This document shows positions 6,391-12,020 of a stretch of 12,020 bases of DNA, in pieces. The notes beneath the pieces are model-generated. The model was not told the DNA's origin. It saw nothing but the letters and a program-made list of their open reading frames with translations, and did not search any database. A program made the position numbers and the translations under genes. Numbering within the stretch: position 1 is the first letter of the stretch; the number at the start of each line of letters is the position of its first letter. The DNA lies in the NCBI GenBank assembly GCA_051011595.1, contig JBPCTQ010000277.1:1-12020 (forward strand). Direction: 5' to 3'. The DNA is from JAOUEE01 sp051011595 (GTDB lineage Bacteria > Actinomycetota > Acidimicrobiia > Acidimicrobiales > SHLQ01).

Positions 6391-6480
6391 TCAAACCGGC
6401 AGTGCGAGGTATTCGGTCAGGTCGTCGAGGAGCTGGGAGTCACCCTTGGCGCCGACCATGTGTCTGGCGCCGGTTGGCCG
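6391..6480 (-). pseudogene. Diverged second copy of the trxA 3' end
   Basis: Bases 6406-6465 repeat, 97 bp away, the last ~60 bp of trxA (6503-6562), with weaker similarity continuing to about 6480. Read on the minus strand it gives VGAKGDSQLLDDLTEYL then ALPV and a TGA at 6391-6393, against VGAKGKSQLLDDLAEYL in TrxA. The WCGPC active site and the rest of the fold are absent, and no start or ribosome site is seen. In VGAKG four of five codons differ only at the third base, as expected of a once-functional homologous gene rather than a fresh duplication. Likely a remnant of recombination between two trxA alleles. Confidence 0.8.
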
Positions 6481-6499
6481 GCTGAGCGGCGGAGTCCGG

Positions 6500-6826
6500 T
6501 TAGAGGTATTCGGCCAGGTCGTCGAGGAGCTGGGACTTGCCCTTCGCTCCCACGATGCGTTTGGCCGGTTCGCCGTCCTTGAACACGATGAGCGTGGGAA
6601 TACTCATGACCTCGAATCGGCGGGCGATGTCGGGGGCATCATCGACGTTGAGTTTGCCGATGCGGATGCTGCCCGCTTGCTCTTCGGCGATCTCGTCGAG
6701 GATGGGGGCGATCATCTTGCACGGTCCACACCATTCGGCCCAGAAGTCGACCAGCACCGGTTCGGTGGCCGAGCCGATCTCTTCGTCGAATGTGGTGTCG
6801 GACAGGGTGGTGATTACGCCAGCCAT
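6500..6826 (-). CDS. trxA: Thioredoxin
   Basis: A complete 108-residue thioredoxin that reduces protein disulfides with electrons from TrxB. The active site is WCGPC with C33 and C36, the cis-proline is P77 in MSIPT, and D27 and W29 of VDFWAEW are in the usual places. The ATG at 6826 follows GAGGA (6837-6841) at 10 bp and gives the normal length; the frame remains open upstream but has no family similarity there. The gene lies 91 bp after trxB and has its own candidate disulfide-stress promoter in that gap. A diverged copy of its 3' end follows. Confidence 0.96.
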   Translation of the reverse strand: MAGVITTLSDTTFDEEIGSATEPVLVDFWAEWCGPCKMIAPILDEIAEEQAGSIRIGKLNVDDAPDIARRFEVMSIPTLIVFKDGEPAKRIVGAKGKSQLLDDLAEYL

Positions 6827-6862
6827 GGGGGGTCGATCCTCGTCGTAGTCGTTGCGATCAAC

Positions 6863-6888
6863 AACCGTATAACCCCATGCGGCATTCC
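6863..6888 (-). promoter_or_regulatory. Candidate SigR/SigH-type promoter of trxA
   Basis: On the minus strand GGAAT (6888-6884) and GTT (6865-6863) are separated by exactly 18 bp. This is the GGAAT-N18-GTT form known for Streptomyces SigR and close to mycobacterial SigH sites, whose classic targets include thioredoxin genes. Transcription would start about 30 bp before the trxA ATG. A short inverted repeat, GGCAT/ATGCC, overlaps the -35 part. Confidence 0.55.
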
Positions 6889-6917
6889 CGATGCCCCGAC
6901 GTCGCCGGGGGTTGGGG

Positions 6918-7880
6918 TCACTCCTGGTCTTCGAGCCACCGTTCGGCGTCGATGGCCGCCATACACCCGCTGCCGGCTGCGGTGATGGCCTGGCGGTAGT
7001 AGTCGTCCTGGACGTCGCCGCAGGCGAACACCCCGTCGACATTGGTCCGGCTGGTGCCGGGCACCGTGACGAGGTACCCGTTGTCCTTGCGGTCGAGCTG
7101 ACCGTCGAAGAGGTCGGTGTTGGGTTTGTGACCGATGGCCACGAACAAACCACCAACATCGATGGTCTCGGTGGATCCGTCCTGGGTGTCGGTCAGCACG
7201 ATCTGCTCGAGTTTTGTGTCGCCGAGGATCTCGGTGACCTGGCTGTTCCAACGGAATTCGATCTTGTCGTTGGCGAAGGCCCGATCCTGCATGATCTTGG
7301 AGGCCCGCAACTCGTCGCGGCGATGCACGATGGTGACCTTGCTGGCGAACCGGGTGAGGAACGTCGCTTCCTCCACGGCCGAATCGCCGCCGCCGACGAC
7401 CACGATCTCCTGGTCTCGGAAGAAGAACCCGTCACAAGTGGCACAGGTCGACACCCCGTGGCCGATCAGCCGCGTCTCGTTGTCGAGCCCGAGCATCAGC
7501 GACTGCGCACCGGTACTGACGATCACGGTGTCGGCCACCCACGTGGGTTCGTCGGCCTGGGGATCACCGACCCAGATCTTGAAGGGCCGTTCGCTGAAGT
7601 CGACCCGGCTGGCCTTGACGGTGTGGAGCTCGGCGCCGAAACGAGCAGCCTGATCGCGGAAGTTCTGCATCAGTTGCGGGCCCATGACTCCTTCGGGGAA
7701 TCCGGGGTAGTTCTCCACGTCGGTGGTGAGCATGAGCTGGCCACCGGGCTGGTCGCTGGTGGACGACGGCTCGCCCTCGAGGACCACGGGCGACAGGTTG
7801 GCCCGGGCGGTGTAGATGGCGGCGGTGAGCCCGGCCGGACCTGAGCCGATGATCACTACTTCGCGATGGTTGTCGGACAT
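6918..7880 (-). CDS. trxB: Thioredoxin-disulfide reductase
   Basis: TrxB passes electrons from NADPH through FAD to thioredoxin. The 320-residue protein has the FAD motif GSGPAGLTAAIY at 12-23, the redox pair CATC (C146, C149), the NADPH motif GGGDSAVEEA at 163-172 with HRRDELRAS, and the FAD-contacting VFACGDVQDDYYRQA near the end. All functional residues are intact. The ATG at 7880 follows GAGGAA (7891-7896) at 10 bp and yields the typical N-terminus MSDNHREVVIIG; an in-frame ATG at 7925 would add 15 atypical residues. It is followed by trxA, its partner. Confidence 0.97.
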   Translation of the reverse strand: MSDNHREVVIIGSGPAGLTAAIYTARANLSPVVLEGEPSSTSDQPGGQLMLTTDVENYPGFPEGVMGPQLMQNFRDQAARFGAELHTVKASRVDFSERPFKIWVGDPQADEPTWVADTVIVSTGAQSLMLGLDNETRLIGHGVSTCATCDGFFFRDQEIVVVGGGDSAVEEATFLTRFASKVTIVHRRDELRASKIMQDRAFANDKIEFRWNSQVTEILGDTKLEQIVLTDTQDGSTETIDVGGLFVAIGHKPNTDLFDGQLDRKDNGYLVTVPGTSRTNVDGVFACGDVQDDYYRQAITAAGSGCMAAIDAERWLEDQE

Positions 7881-7923
7881 GGTGCTTGCTTTCCTCGGCG
7901 AAACGAGCGGTGATGGCAACAGC

Positions 7924-7950
7924 AACGACGGAGACGAGTGGTGCTATTCC
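7924..7950 (-). promoter_or_regulatory. Candidate SigR/SigH-type promoter of trxB
   Basis: On the minus strand GGAAT (7950-7946) and GTT (7926-7924) are 19 bp apart, one base wider than the SigR optimum. The first T of GTT is preceded by CGTC. It would give a leader of roughly 35-40 bases carrying the GAGGAA ribosome site. Its pairing with a perfect-spacing copy before trxA strengthens both calls. Confidence 0.45.
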
Positions 7951-7975
7951 CGTCAGTCTGTCGGCCGGGGTGCGA

Positions 7976-8284
7976 CTAGAGGCGGGCGGCCTTGCTCATC
8001 AAGATGATGCCGACCACGGCCAGGATGAACCCCATCGTGAGGTACACGTAGGCGAGGTCGCCTGGGATGTACACCGCGGCCAGCCGCACCACCAAGACGA
8101 TGGCGAGCACGATCAGCATGGGAGCCAGTACGGCGATGACCACGCCATACACCAGACCCCGACTGGCGATCCGGGCCGGGTTGGCCGTCTTGGCGGCTAC
8201 CTCGTCGACTTTGTCGACGATGAACTCGGTGGTCCGCTGAGCCCAATCGGGCTCCTGGGCGGGAAGAGGCGCGGCATCGGACAT
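7976..8284 (-). CDS. Small two-helix membrane protein, unknown function
   Basis: A 102-residue protein. A soluble N-terminus of about 44 residues (including the amphipathic FIVDKVDEVAAKTANPARIAS) is followed by hydrophobic segments at about 45-70 and 75-96, and it ends SKAARL. The layout resembles small actinobacterial holin-like or phage-holin-superfamily proteins, but I do not claim that family. It lies between the anti-sigma factor (58 bp) and trxB (95 bp), all leftward. No ribosome site precedes the ATG at 8284; instead TAGCAT lies 8 bp upstream, suggesting a leaderless transcript. Strong hydrophobic periodicity and conserved operon placement support a real gene. Confidence 0.75.
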   Translation of the reverse strand: MSDAAPLPAQEPDWAQRTTEFIVDKVDEVAAKTANPARIASRGLVYGVVIAVLAPMLIVLAIVLVVRLAAVYIPGDLAYVYLTMGFILAVVGIILMSKAARL

Positions 8285-8292
8285 GGCCGCTG

Positions 8293-8298
8293 ATGCTA
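8293..8298 (-). promoter_or_regulatory. Candidate -10 box for the two-helix membrane protein gene
   Basis: Minus-strand TAGCAT, within TATAGCAT, lies 8 bp before the ATG at 8284. CGGACA, 18 bp further upstream, shares four bases with TTGACA. This suggests a start point at or next to the start codon. Confidence 0.4.
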
Positions 8299-8342
8299 TA
8301 CCGCGTCGAGTCGGTTGTCCGTCCCGAGCGGCTCAGCCGGGG

Positions 8343-9263
8343 TCAATCGCCGAAGACGATCTCACAGGTCTCGGCATCGAGCACCAGCGTCTCGTCGTTG
8401 GCCACCCCGAGGACCACGTCGCGACCGTCGACATCGGCGACCACGATGAGCTCGTCATCGAGCGCCACCACACAGGCGGGCAGGACCGGCTCGGTCAGGG
8501 CGAAGCCGCTGTCCTCGGTGGCCGGCGCCGTCTCGTCGACCTGGTCGAGTTCACGCCGGAGGCGGTCGTAGGCCTCGATGGCGCTCTCGAAGTCGGCGAA
8601 CGCCTCCCCTTCGTCCTCGAGCCGGCGGCTGTACTGGTTGAACGGTGCGGTCGAGGTGACGGCACCAAAAACTTCCTCGGCCTCGCCCCCGTCGCCGGCT
8701 GCGCCATCGGCCCCGTCGGCCAGGCCCTCCTCGAGGGTGAGCTCGGCTGTCGGTTGCGAGGCGGCCGGCGACGCGCTGCGGGAGGCATCGGCGTCGGCCT
8801 GGTCTGCCTCGGGAGCCGAGGCCGCGTCGGTCGCCTCATCGGATTGTGAATCCCCCGCCTCGGTGCTGGCGGTGTCGACCTCGTCGGAGCCACCCAGCTG
8901 CGCCACCACCGGAATGGCCACCACCGCGGCGATGATCACGGCGGCTACTGCTGCCACGGGCTGGCGATACCAGGGGCGACGCTGGGCCCGGGCCGGGGCC
9001 ATCGACGTGACGTTGGTGGCGGTGGTCGAGGCGGCGAGGGCGGCGGCAATGTGGCGATCTCGGAGGTCAGGATCGATCGAGTCGGGGTCAGGATCGGCAC
9101 CGACCAGGTCGGCCACCGCGGCGAAGGCTTCGACCCGGGCCCGTAGCTCGGCCGACGCTTCGACGCGCGCCACCTCGTCGGGTGTGGCTTCACCATCGAC
9201 GTAGGCCGCGACCAACTCGTCGTCGGCATCGCCGTGATCGGAGGGGAGGAGGGGATCAGGCAT
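8343..9263 (-). CDS. Membrane-bound anti-sigma factor
   Basis: Partner of the sigma factor that precedes it: the ATG at 9263 overlaps the sigma stop by 8 bp, so the two are translationally coupled. The protein has 306 residues. The cytoplasmic N-terminus DDELVAAYVDGEATPDEVARVEA (14-36) is typical of anti-sigma domains of the 'AYLDGEL' type. One membrane helix runs at about 102-122. An acidic, low-complexity Ala/Asp/Glu/Ser linker (about 125-195) leads to an outer domain with cysteines C264 and C300. No HxxxCxxC zinc motif is present, so this is not a zinc-redox (RsrA-type) anti-sigma factor. Its place matches the anti-SigM gene of mycobacteria. An upstream in-frame ATG at 9431 would overlap the sigma gene and is rejected. 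Confidence 0.85.
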   Translation of the reverse strand: MPDPLLPSDHGDADDELVAAYVDGEATPDEVARVEASAELRARVEAFAAVADLVGADPDPDSIDPDLRDRHIAAALAASTTATNVTSMAPARAQRRPWYRQPVAAVAAVIIAAVVAIPVVAQLGGSDEVDTASTEAGDSQSDEATDAASAPEADQADADASRSASPAASQPTAELTLEEGLADGADGAAGDGGEAEEVFGAVTSTAPFNQYSRRLEDEGEAFADFESAIEAYDRLRRELDQVDETAPATEDSGFALTEPVLPACVVALDDELIVVADVDGRDVVLGVANDETLVLDAETCEIVFGD

Positions 9264-9846
9264 GGTCAGGGTTTTGACGTTGCGGTTCGGTGTTGTGGTT
9301 CCCGAGAATCTTGGCCAATGACCGCCGACCCCGGGCAATACGAGACCGCACCGTGCCCGGAGGGATGGCGAGCACCTCGCTGATCTCGGCGTAGTCCATC
9401 CCCACCAGGTCGCGGAGCACCACCGGCGCACGAAAGTCCTCGGGCAGCTGCTCGAGGGCGTCGTCGATCAGCATCTTGTCGGTGACCTCGTCGGCCACCG
9501 GCCGGGATGCGCCGGTGGCACCCGGCTCGATGTCGGTTTCGGTTTCGTACTCGGGCAGACCGACCTGAGGGCGTCGGCCCCTCCGGCGGAGTTCGTCGAG
9601 GCAGGCATTGGTGGCCACCCGGTAGGCCCAGGTGGAGAAGGCGGCCCGACCGTCGAAACGATCGATGCGGCGGGCGATGGTGATGAGAGCCTCCTGGGTG
9701 GCGTCGGCCGCATCGGCGTCGTTGCCGGCCAGGCGACGACAGACCGCCCAGATGCGGTCGTAGTGGCGCCGCAGCAGCGTGTCGAGCGCCTGTTGGTCGC
9801 CCGCCTGCGCTGCCGCGACGAGCGTGTCGTCGGCCGGCCCTTCGAT
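9256..9846 (-). CDS. sigM: ECF sigma factor, SigM-like
   Basis: A group IV (ECF) sigma factor directing RNA polymerase to stress promoters. The region 2 homology runs from DDTLVAAAQAGDQQALDTLL through ATQEALITIARRIDRF, FSTWAYRVATNACLDELRRR (region 2.4). After a variable linker, region 4 is ALEQLPEDFRAPVVLRDLVG with MDYAEISEVLAIPPGTVRSR as the DNA-binding helix-turn-helix. About 196 residues is normal for the family. Oddity: no ATG, GTG or TTG exists in frame for well over 100 bp before region 2. A GTG at 9618 would remove region 2. The assumed start is ATC 9846-9844, which has TACTGT 7 bp upstream. A frame error or very rare start codon is possible. It is coupled to the anti-sigma gene. Confidence 0.78.
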   Translation of the reverse strand: MEGPADDTLVAAAQAGDQQALDTLLRRHYDRIWAVCRRLAGNDADAADATQEALITIARRIDRFDGRAAFSTWAYRVATNACLDELRRRGRRPQVGLPEYETETDIEPGATGASRPVADEVTDKMLIDDALEQLPEDFRAPVVLRDLVGMDYAEISEVLAIPPGTVRSRIARGRRSLAKILGNHNTEPQRQNPDHA

Positions 9847-9853
9847 GGCCGCG

Positions 9854-9859
9854 ACAGTA
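9854..9859 (-). promoter_or_regulatory. Candidate -10 box for the sigma factor gene
   Basis: Minus-strand TACTGT lies 7 bp before the proposed ATC start, the same geometry as for the kinase and cwlM-like genes. No clear -35 is seen. Confidence 0.35.
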
Positions 9860-9869
9860 TCGGGGTGAC

Positions 9870-9887
9870 GTGCCCGTCGGTGGGCAC
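9870..9887 (-). other. Stem-loop between kinase stop and sigma factor start
   Basis: GTGCCC and GGGCAC form a perfect 6-bp stem around a 6-base loop, 9 bp after the kinase stop. There is no T-run, so it is not a classic terminator. It could slow read-through from the kinase gene or protect an mRNA end. Confidence 0.4.
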
Positions 9888-9895
9888 TCGCCCTG

Positions 9896-11455
9896 TCAGG
9901 CGCGGGAAACGGTGATCTCGGACAGCTCGACCCGGTGTGGGTTCGTGGTGGGGTCGAGGGCCGTGATCCACACCAGCACGTGGTCGCCGTCGGTGGGAGT
10001 GAGGCTCACCGTGGTGGCGCCGTCTATGGCCGTATCGCTGCCCGCCGGGGCACCCCAGTCGGCGATGCCGGCGCCCTCACCGTCGCCGACGAACACCTCG
10101 ACGCTCCAACCGGTGGAGGGGCTGTCGAGCCCGACACTCGTGATGGAGGCCGGGCCGTCGGTGGTGACGATCACCCCCACACCCTCCTTGAGGTTGCCGA
10201 AGGCCGCCGATTGGTAGGCCTCGGTGGTCCAGCGGGTGGTGGGGTCTCCGTCGAACAGGGCACCGACCAGTTCTTCGTGTTCGCTGGGCGGGTCGCCCGA
10301 ACCCTGGGGATCGAACGATCGGGCCCCGACGATGGTGACCGTGTCGTCGAACGGTGGCGTGGTGGCGGGGACCGGCCCAGCCGGGTCGCCGGTCTCGGTC
10401 TGCCCGACCGCGTCGCGGACGCGGTCGTAGAGGCGGGCTCCGGTGGTGGTCTGCCCGAGCAGCACGGCGGCCACGGTCAGAGCCAGCACCACCACCAGCA
10501 ACAACACGGTGGGCACCAACCAGGTTCGTTCGGTTTCGGTGAACGTGGGTGCGGGGTGGTCGTCGGTGAACACGATGGTGGGTTGGTCATCGACCACCTT
10601 CGGCGCCCGCATCGCAGCCGACAGGGCCAACCGGAAGTCGTCGGCGCTGGCGAAACGATCGTCGCGGCTGCGGGCCAGGCCTCTTTCGATCACGGCCACC
10701 ACCGCGGGGTCGAGATCGGGGCAGAGCTGGGTGATGGGTATGGGATCGCGTTGAAGCCGGGCCAGCGCAGTCGCCATGTCGTTGGGTCCGTCGAAGGGGG
10801 GCCGACCGGACAGCGCTTCGTACAAGACCGCGGTGAGGGCGTAGACGTCGCTGCGGGCGTCGGCGGTTTCGCCCCGCACTTGTTCGGGTGCGAGATAGCG
10901 GGCCGTGCCCATCAACATCCCGGTGGCGGTGAGGTCGGCGCTCGACGATGCCTTGGCGATACCGAAGTCGGCGATCAGGATCTGGTCCTCGGGTCCCAGC
11001 AGCAGGTTGGCCGGTTTCACGTCGCGGTGGATCACTCCTTGCCGATGGGCGGCCTCGAGGGCCTCGGCCACGGTGAGAACGATCGGAGCGATCTCGGCCA
11101 GCGGTAGCCGACCTTGCTGGTCGAGGCGCTCGCGGAGGGTGTGGCCCGGCACGAACTGCATCACCAGGGCGTCGAGGCCGTCGGCGCTGACCGTGTCGTA
11201 CATCGACACGATGGCAGGGTGCACCACCCGGGCGGCGGCGATGGCTTCGTTGCGGAATCGTTCGACGAAGACCTCGTCGGCACTGAGATGGGTATGGAGG
11301 ATCTTCACCGCCACGGTGCGACCCAGCACTTCGTCGGTGGCTTCCCACACGTGAGCCATGCCGCCGGCCGCGATCAGTCGGTCGAGGCGGTATCGCCCGG
11401 CCAAGGTGTGACCGGCGAGCTGGGTCGCCAACGACAGTGGAGGAACCTCTGTCAC
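9896..11455 (-). CDS. Membrane Ser/Thr protein kinase with MviN-type ectodomain
   Basis: A 519-residue PknB-family kinase. The Gly-loop is at about 27-39, the ATP lysine is K51 in VAVK, the catalytic loop HRDVKPAN begins at H143, DFG is at 163-165 and APEQ at 189-192. T176 and T178 in LTATGMLMGTA align with the PknB activation-loop threonines T171/T173. All catalytic residues are present, so it should be active. A juxtamembrane linker leads to one helix (about 313-334) and an outer domain (about 370-519) resembling the discoidin-like carbohydrate-binding domain at the end of actinobacterial MviN/MurJ (LFDGDPTTRWTTE, FGNLKEGVG, LVWITAL, LSEITV). The likely start is the GTG at 11455, with TAACGT 7 bp upstream and no ribosome site. 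It probably monitors cell-wall precursors and phosphorylates CwlM or FHA proteins; that is inference. Confidence 0.9.
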   Translation of the reverse strand: MTEVPPLSLATQLAGHTLAGRYRLDRLIAAGGMAHVWEATDEVLGRTVAVKILHTHLSADEVFVERFRNEAIAAARVVHPAIVSMYDTVSADGLDALVMQFVPGHTLRERLDQQGRLPLAEIAPIVLTVAEALEAAHRQGVIHRDVKPANLLLGPEDQILIADFGIAKASSSADLTATGMLMGTARYLAPEQVRGETADARSDVYALTAVLYEALSGRPPFDGPNDMATALARLQRDPIPITQLCPDLDPAVVAVIERGLARSRDDRFASADDFRLALSAAMRAPKVVDDQPTIVFTDDHPAPTFTETERTWLVPTVLLLVVVLALTVAAVLLGQTTTGARLYDRVRDAVGQTETGDPAGPVPATTPPFDDTVTIVGARSFDPQGSGDPPSEHEELVGALFDGDPTTRWTTEAYQSAAFGNLKEGVGVIVTTDGPASITSVGLDSPSTGWSVEVFVGDGEGAGIADWGAPAGSDTAIDGATTVSLTPTDGDHVLVWITALDPTTNPHRVELSEITVSRA

Positions 11456-11462
11456 CCCGACG

Positions 11463-11468
11463 ACGTTA
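11463..11468 (-). promoter_or_regulatory. Candidate -10 box for the kinase gene
   Basis: Minus-strand TAACGT lies 7 bp before the GTG at 11455, in the 57-bp gap after degV. This suggests a leaderless transcript starting at the GTG. Confidence 0.4.
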
Positions 11469-11512
11469 GAGGGCGGCCCGGCGTCGCGCGCTTCGGGTGG
11501 AACGGGGCCGGC

Positions 11513-12020
11513 TCAGTTGCCGACCACGAAGGCCACACCGATGACCCCAGGACCCCCGTGGGTGCCGATGACGGCACCGATAGGACCGACGCGTAACTCG
11601 TCGGTGTCGACGTTGTCGCCCAGCAACGAACGGAGGATCTCGACGTCGTCGGGGGCCATGCCGTGCATGATGGCCAGCTGCTCGATCTTGGGTTCGTCGG
11701 TCACCCGGTCGCGCAGCCAGGCCAACGCCTTCTTGCGAGTTCGGAGTTTGCCGGCTTCTTCGACCTCACCACTCGAGAGGTCGAGCGCTGGTTTGATCGA
11801 CAGCATCGAGCCCAACAGCGCCTGGGCATTGCCGATGCGGCCACCCTTCTTGAGGTTTTCGAGGGTGTCGAGCACGCCGTATACACGGGTGCGCGCACTC
11901 ATGTCCTCGACCAGGTCGACCACCTGGTCGGCGGTGGCGCCGTCGGCGGCGGCGCGGGCTGCGGCCAGCACCATGGCTCCCAGGCCGGCCGTGATCGACC
12001 GTGAATCGACGACGCGTATG
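11513..12020 (-). CDS. DegV-family fatty-acid-binding protein (5' end missing)
   Basis: The frame is open from the window edge to the TGA at 11515-11513, giving the last ~169 residues of a protein usually near 280. It begins IRVVDSRSITAGLGAMVLAA, the DegV mid-protein motif, and continues with LENLKKGGRIG, LLGSMLSIKPAL and GKLRTRKKAL, all characteristic. DegV/FakB proteins bind a single fatty acid and in Firmicutes present it to the kinase FakA; the role in actinobacteria is less clear. It ends 57 bp before the kinase gene on the same strand. The ATG at 11974 is internal and not the start. Confidence 0.92.
   Translation of the reverse strand, partial: IRVVDSRSITAGLGAMVLAAARAAADGATADQVVDLVEDMSARTRVYGVLDTLENLKKGGRIGNAQALLGSMLSIKPALDLSSGEVEEAGKLRTRKKALAWLRDRVTDEPKIEQLAIMHGMAPDDVEILRSLLGDNVDTDELRVGPIGAVIGTHGGPGVIGVAFVVGN

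Noticed and set aside
5690..6985. Long rightward open frame of 431 codons
   Set aside because: Shadow of the cwlM-like and trxA genes on the other strand; no family similarity, and the genuine motifs are on the minus strand.
7536..7550. CACGTG palindrome as a third parS
   Set aside because: CCCACGTGGG inside trxB lacks the GTT/AAC arms of parS.
6891..7844. Rightward open frame of 317 codons opposite trxB
   Set aside because: Antisense of trxB, a typical high-GC open frame without recognisable domains.
9468..9971. Alternative leftward frame over the sigma factor 5' region
   Set aside because: It has a start codon, but the residues are low-complexity Arg/Pro/Ser/Thr, whereas sigma region 2 is in the neighbouring frame.
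9935..11107. Rightward open frame of 390 codons opposite the kinase
   Set aside because: Composition is His/Gly/Gln/Arg-rich nonsense and the opposite strand holds a clear kinase.

Overview
The window is origin-proximal chromosome from a high-GC actinobacterium. Gene content and order match the block around parAB in Mycobacterium tuberculosis (yidD-yidC-jag-gid-parA-parB facing cwlM-trxC-trxB2-anti-sigma-sigM-mviN). The separate kinase gene, the ECF sigma/anti-sigma pair and apparently leaderless genes suggest a deep lineage such as Acidimicrobiia. That placement is inference; no rRNA or marker gene is present to settle it.

Layout. Bases 1-5034 read rightward: the 3' end of yidD, yidC, jag/khpB, rsmG, two parS-like sites, parA, a tandem 57-bp repeat that can encode a 57-residue peptide, and parB. 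Bases 5035-5281 separate converging genes and hold a terminator-like hairpin, DnaA-box-like words and an AT-rich island of repeated TCATRTTG words. Bases 5282-12020 read leftward. In transcription order they are degV (5' end outside the window), a membrane Ser/Thr kinase with an MviN-type ectodomain, an ECF sigma factor, its membrane anti-sigma factor, a small two-helix membrane protein, trxB, trxA, a leftover second trxA 3' end, and a cwlM-like gene.

How the genes work together. YidD, YidC and Jag serve membrane-protein insertion and RNA binding. RsmG modifies 16S rRNA. ParA, ParB and parS segregate the replication origin. The leftward genes join cell-wall control (kinase, CwlM-like pseudoamidase) to stress signalling (sigma/anti-sigma) and thiol redox (TrxB, TrxA). 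Sequences resembling disulfide-stress (SigR/SigH-type) promoters precede both trxB and trxA.

Most unusual points: three tandem copies of the parA 3' end forming a coupled small ORF between parA and parB; a diverged second copy of the trxA C-terminal coding region; a sigma factor reading frame with no ATG, GTG or TTG start; a TANNNT box 7-8 bases before four start positions; loss of zinc-ligand motifs in the CwlM-like protein; and replacement of the conserved first-helix arginine of YidC. No stretch longer than 300 bases lacks a gene.
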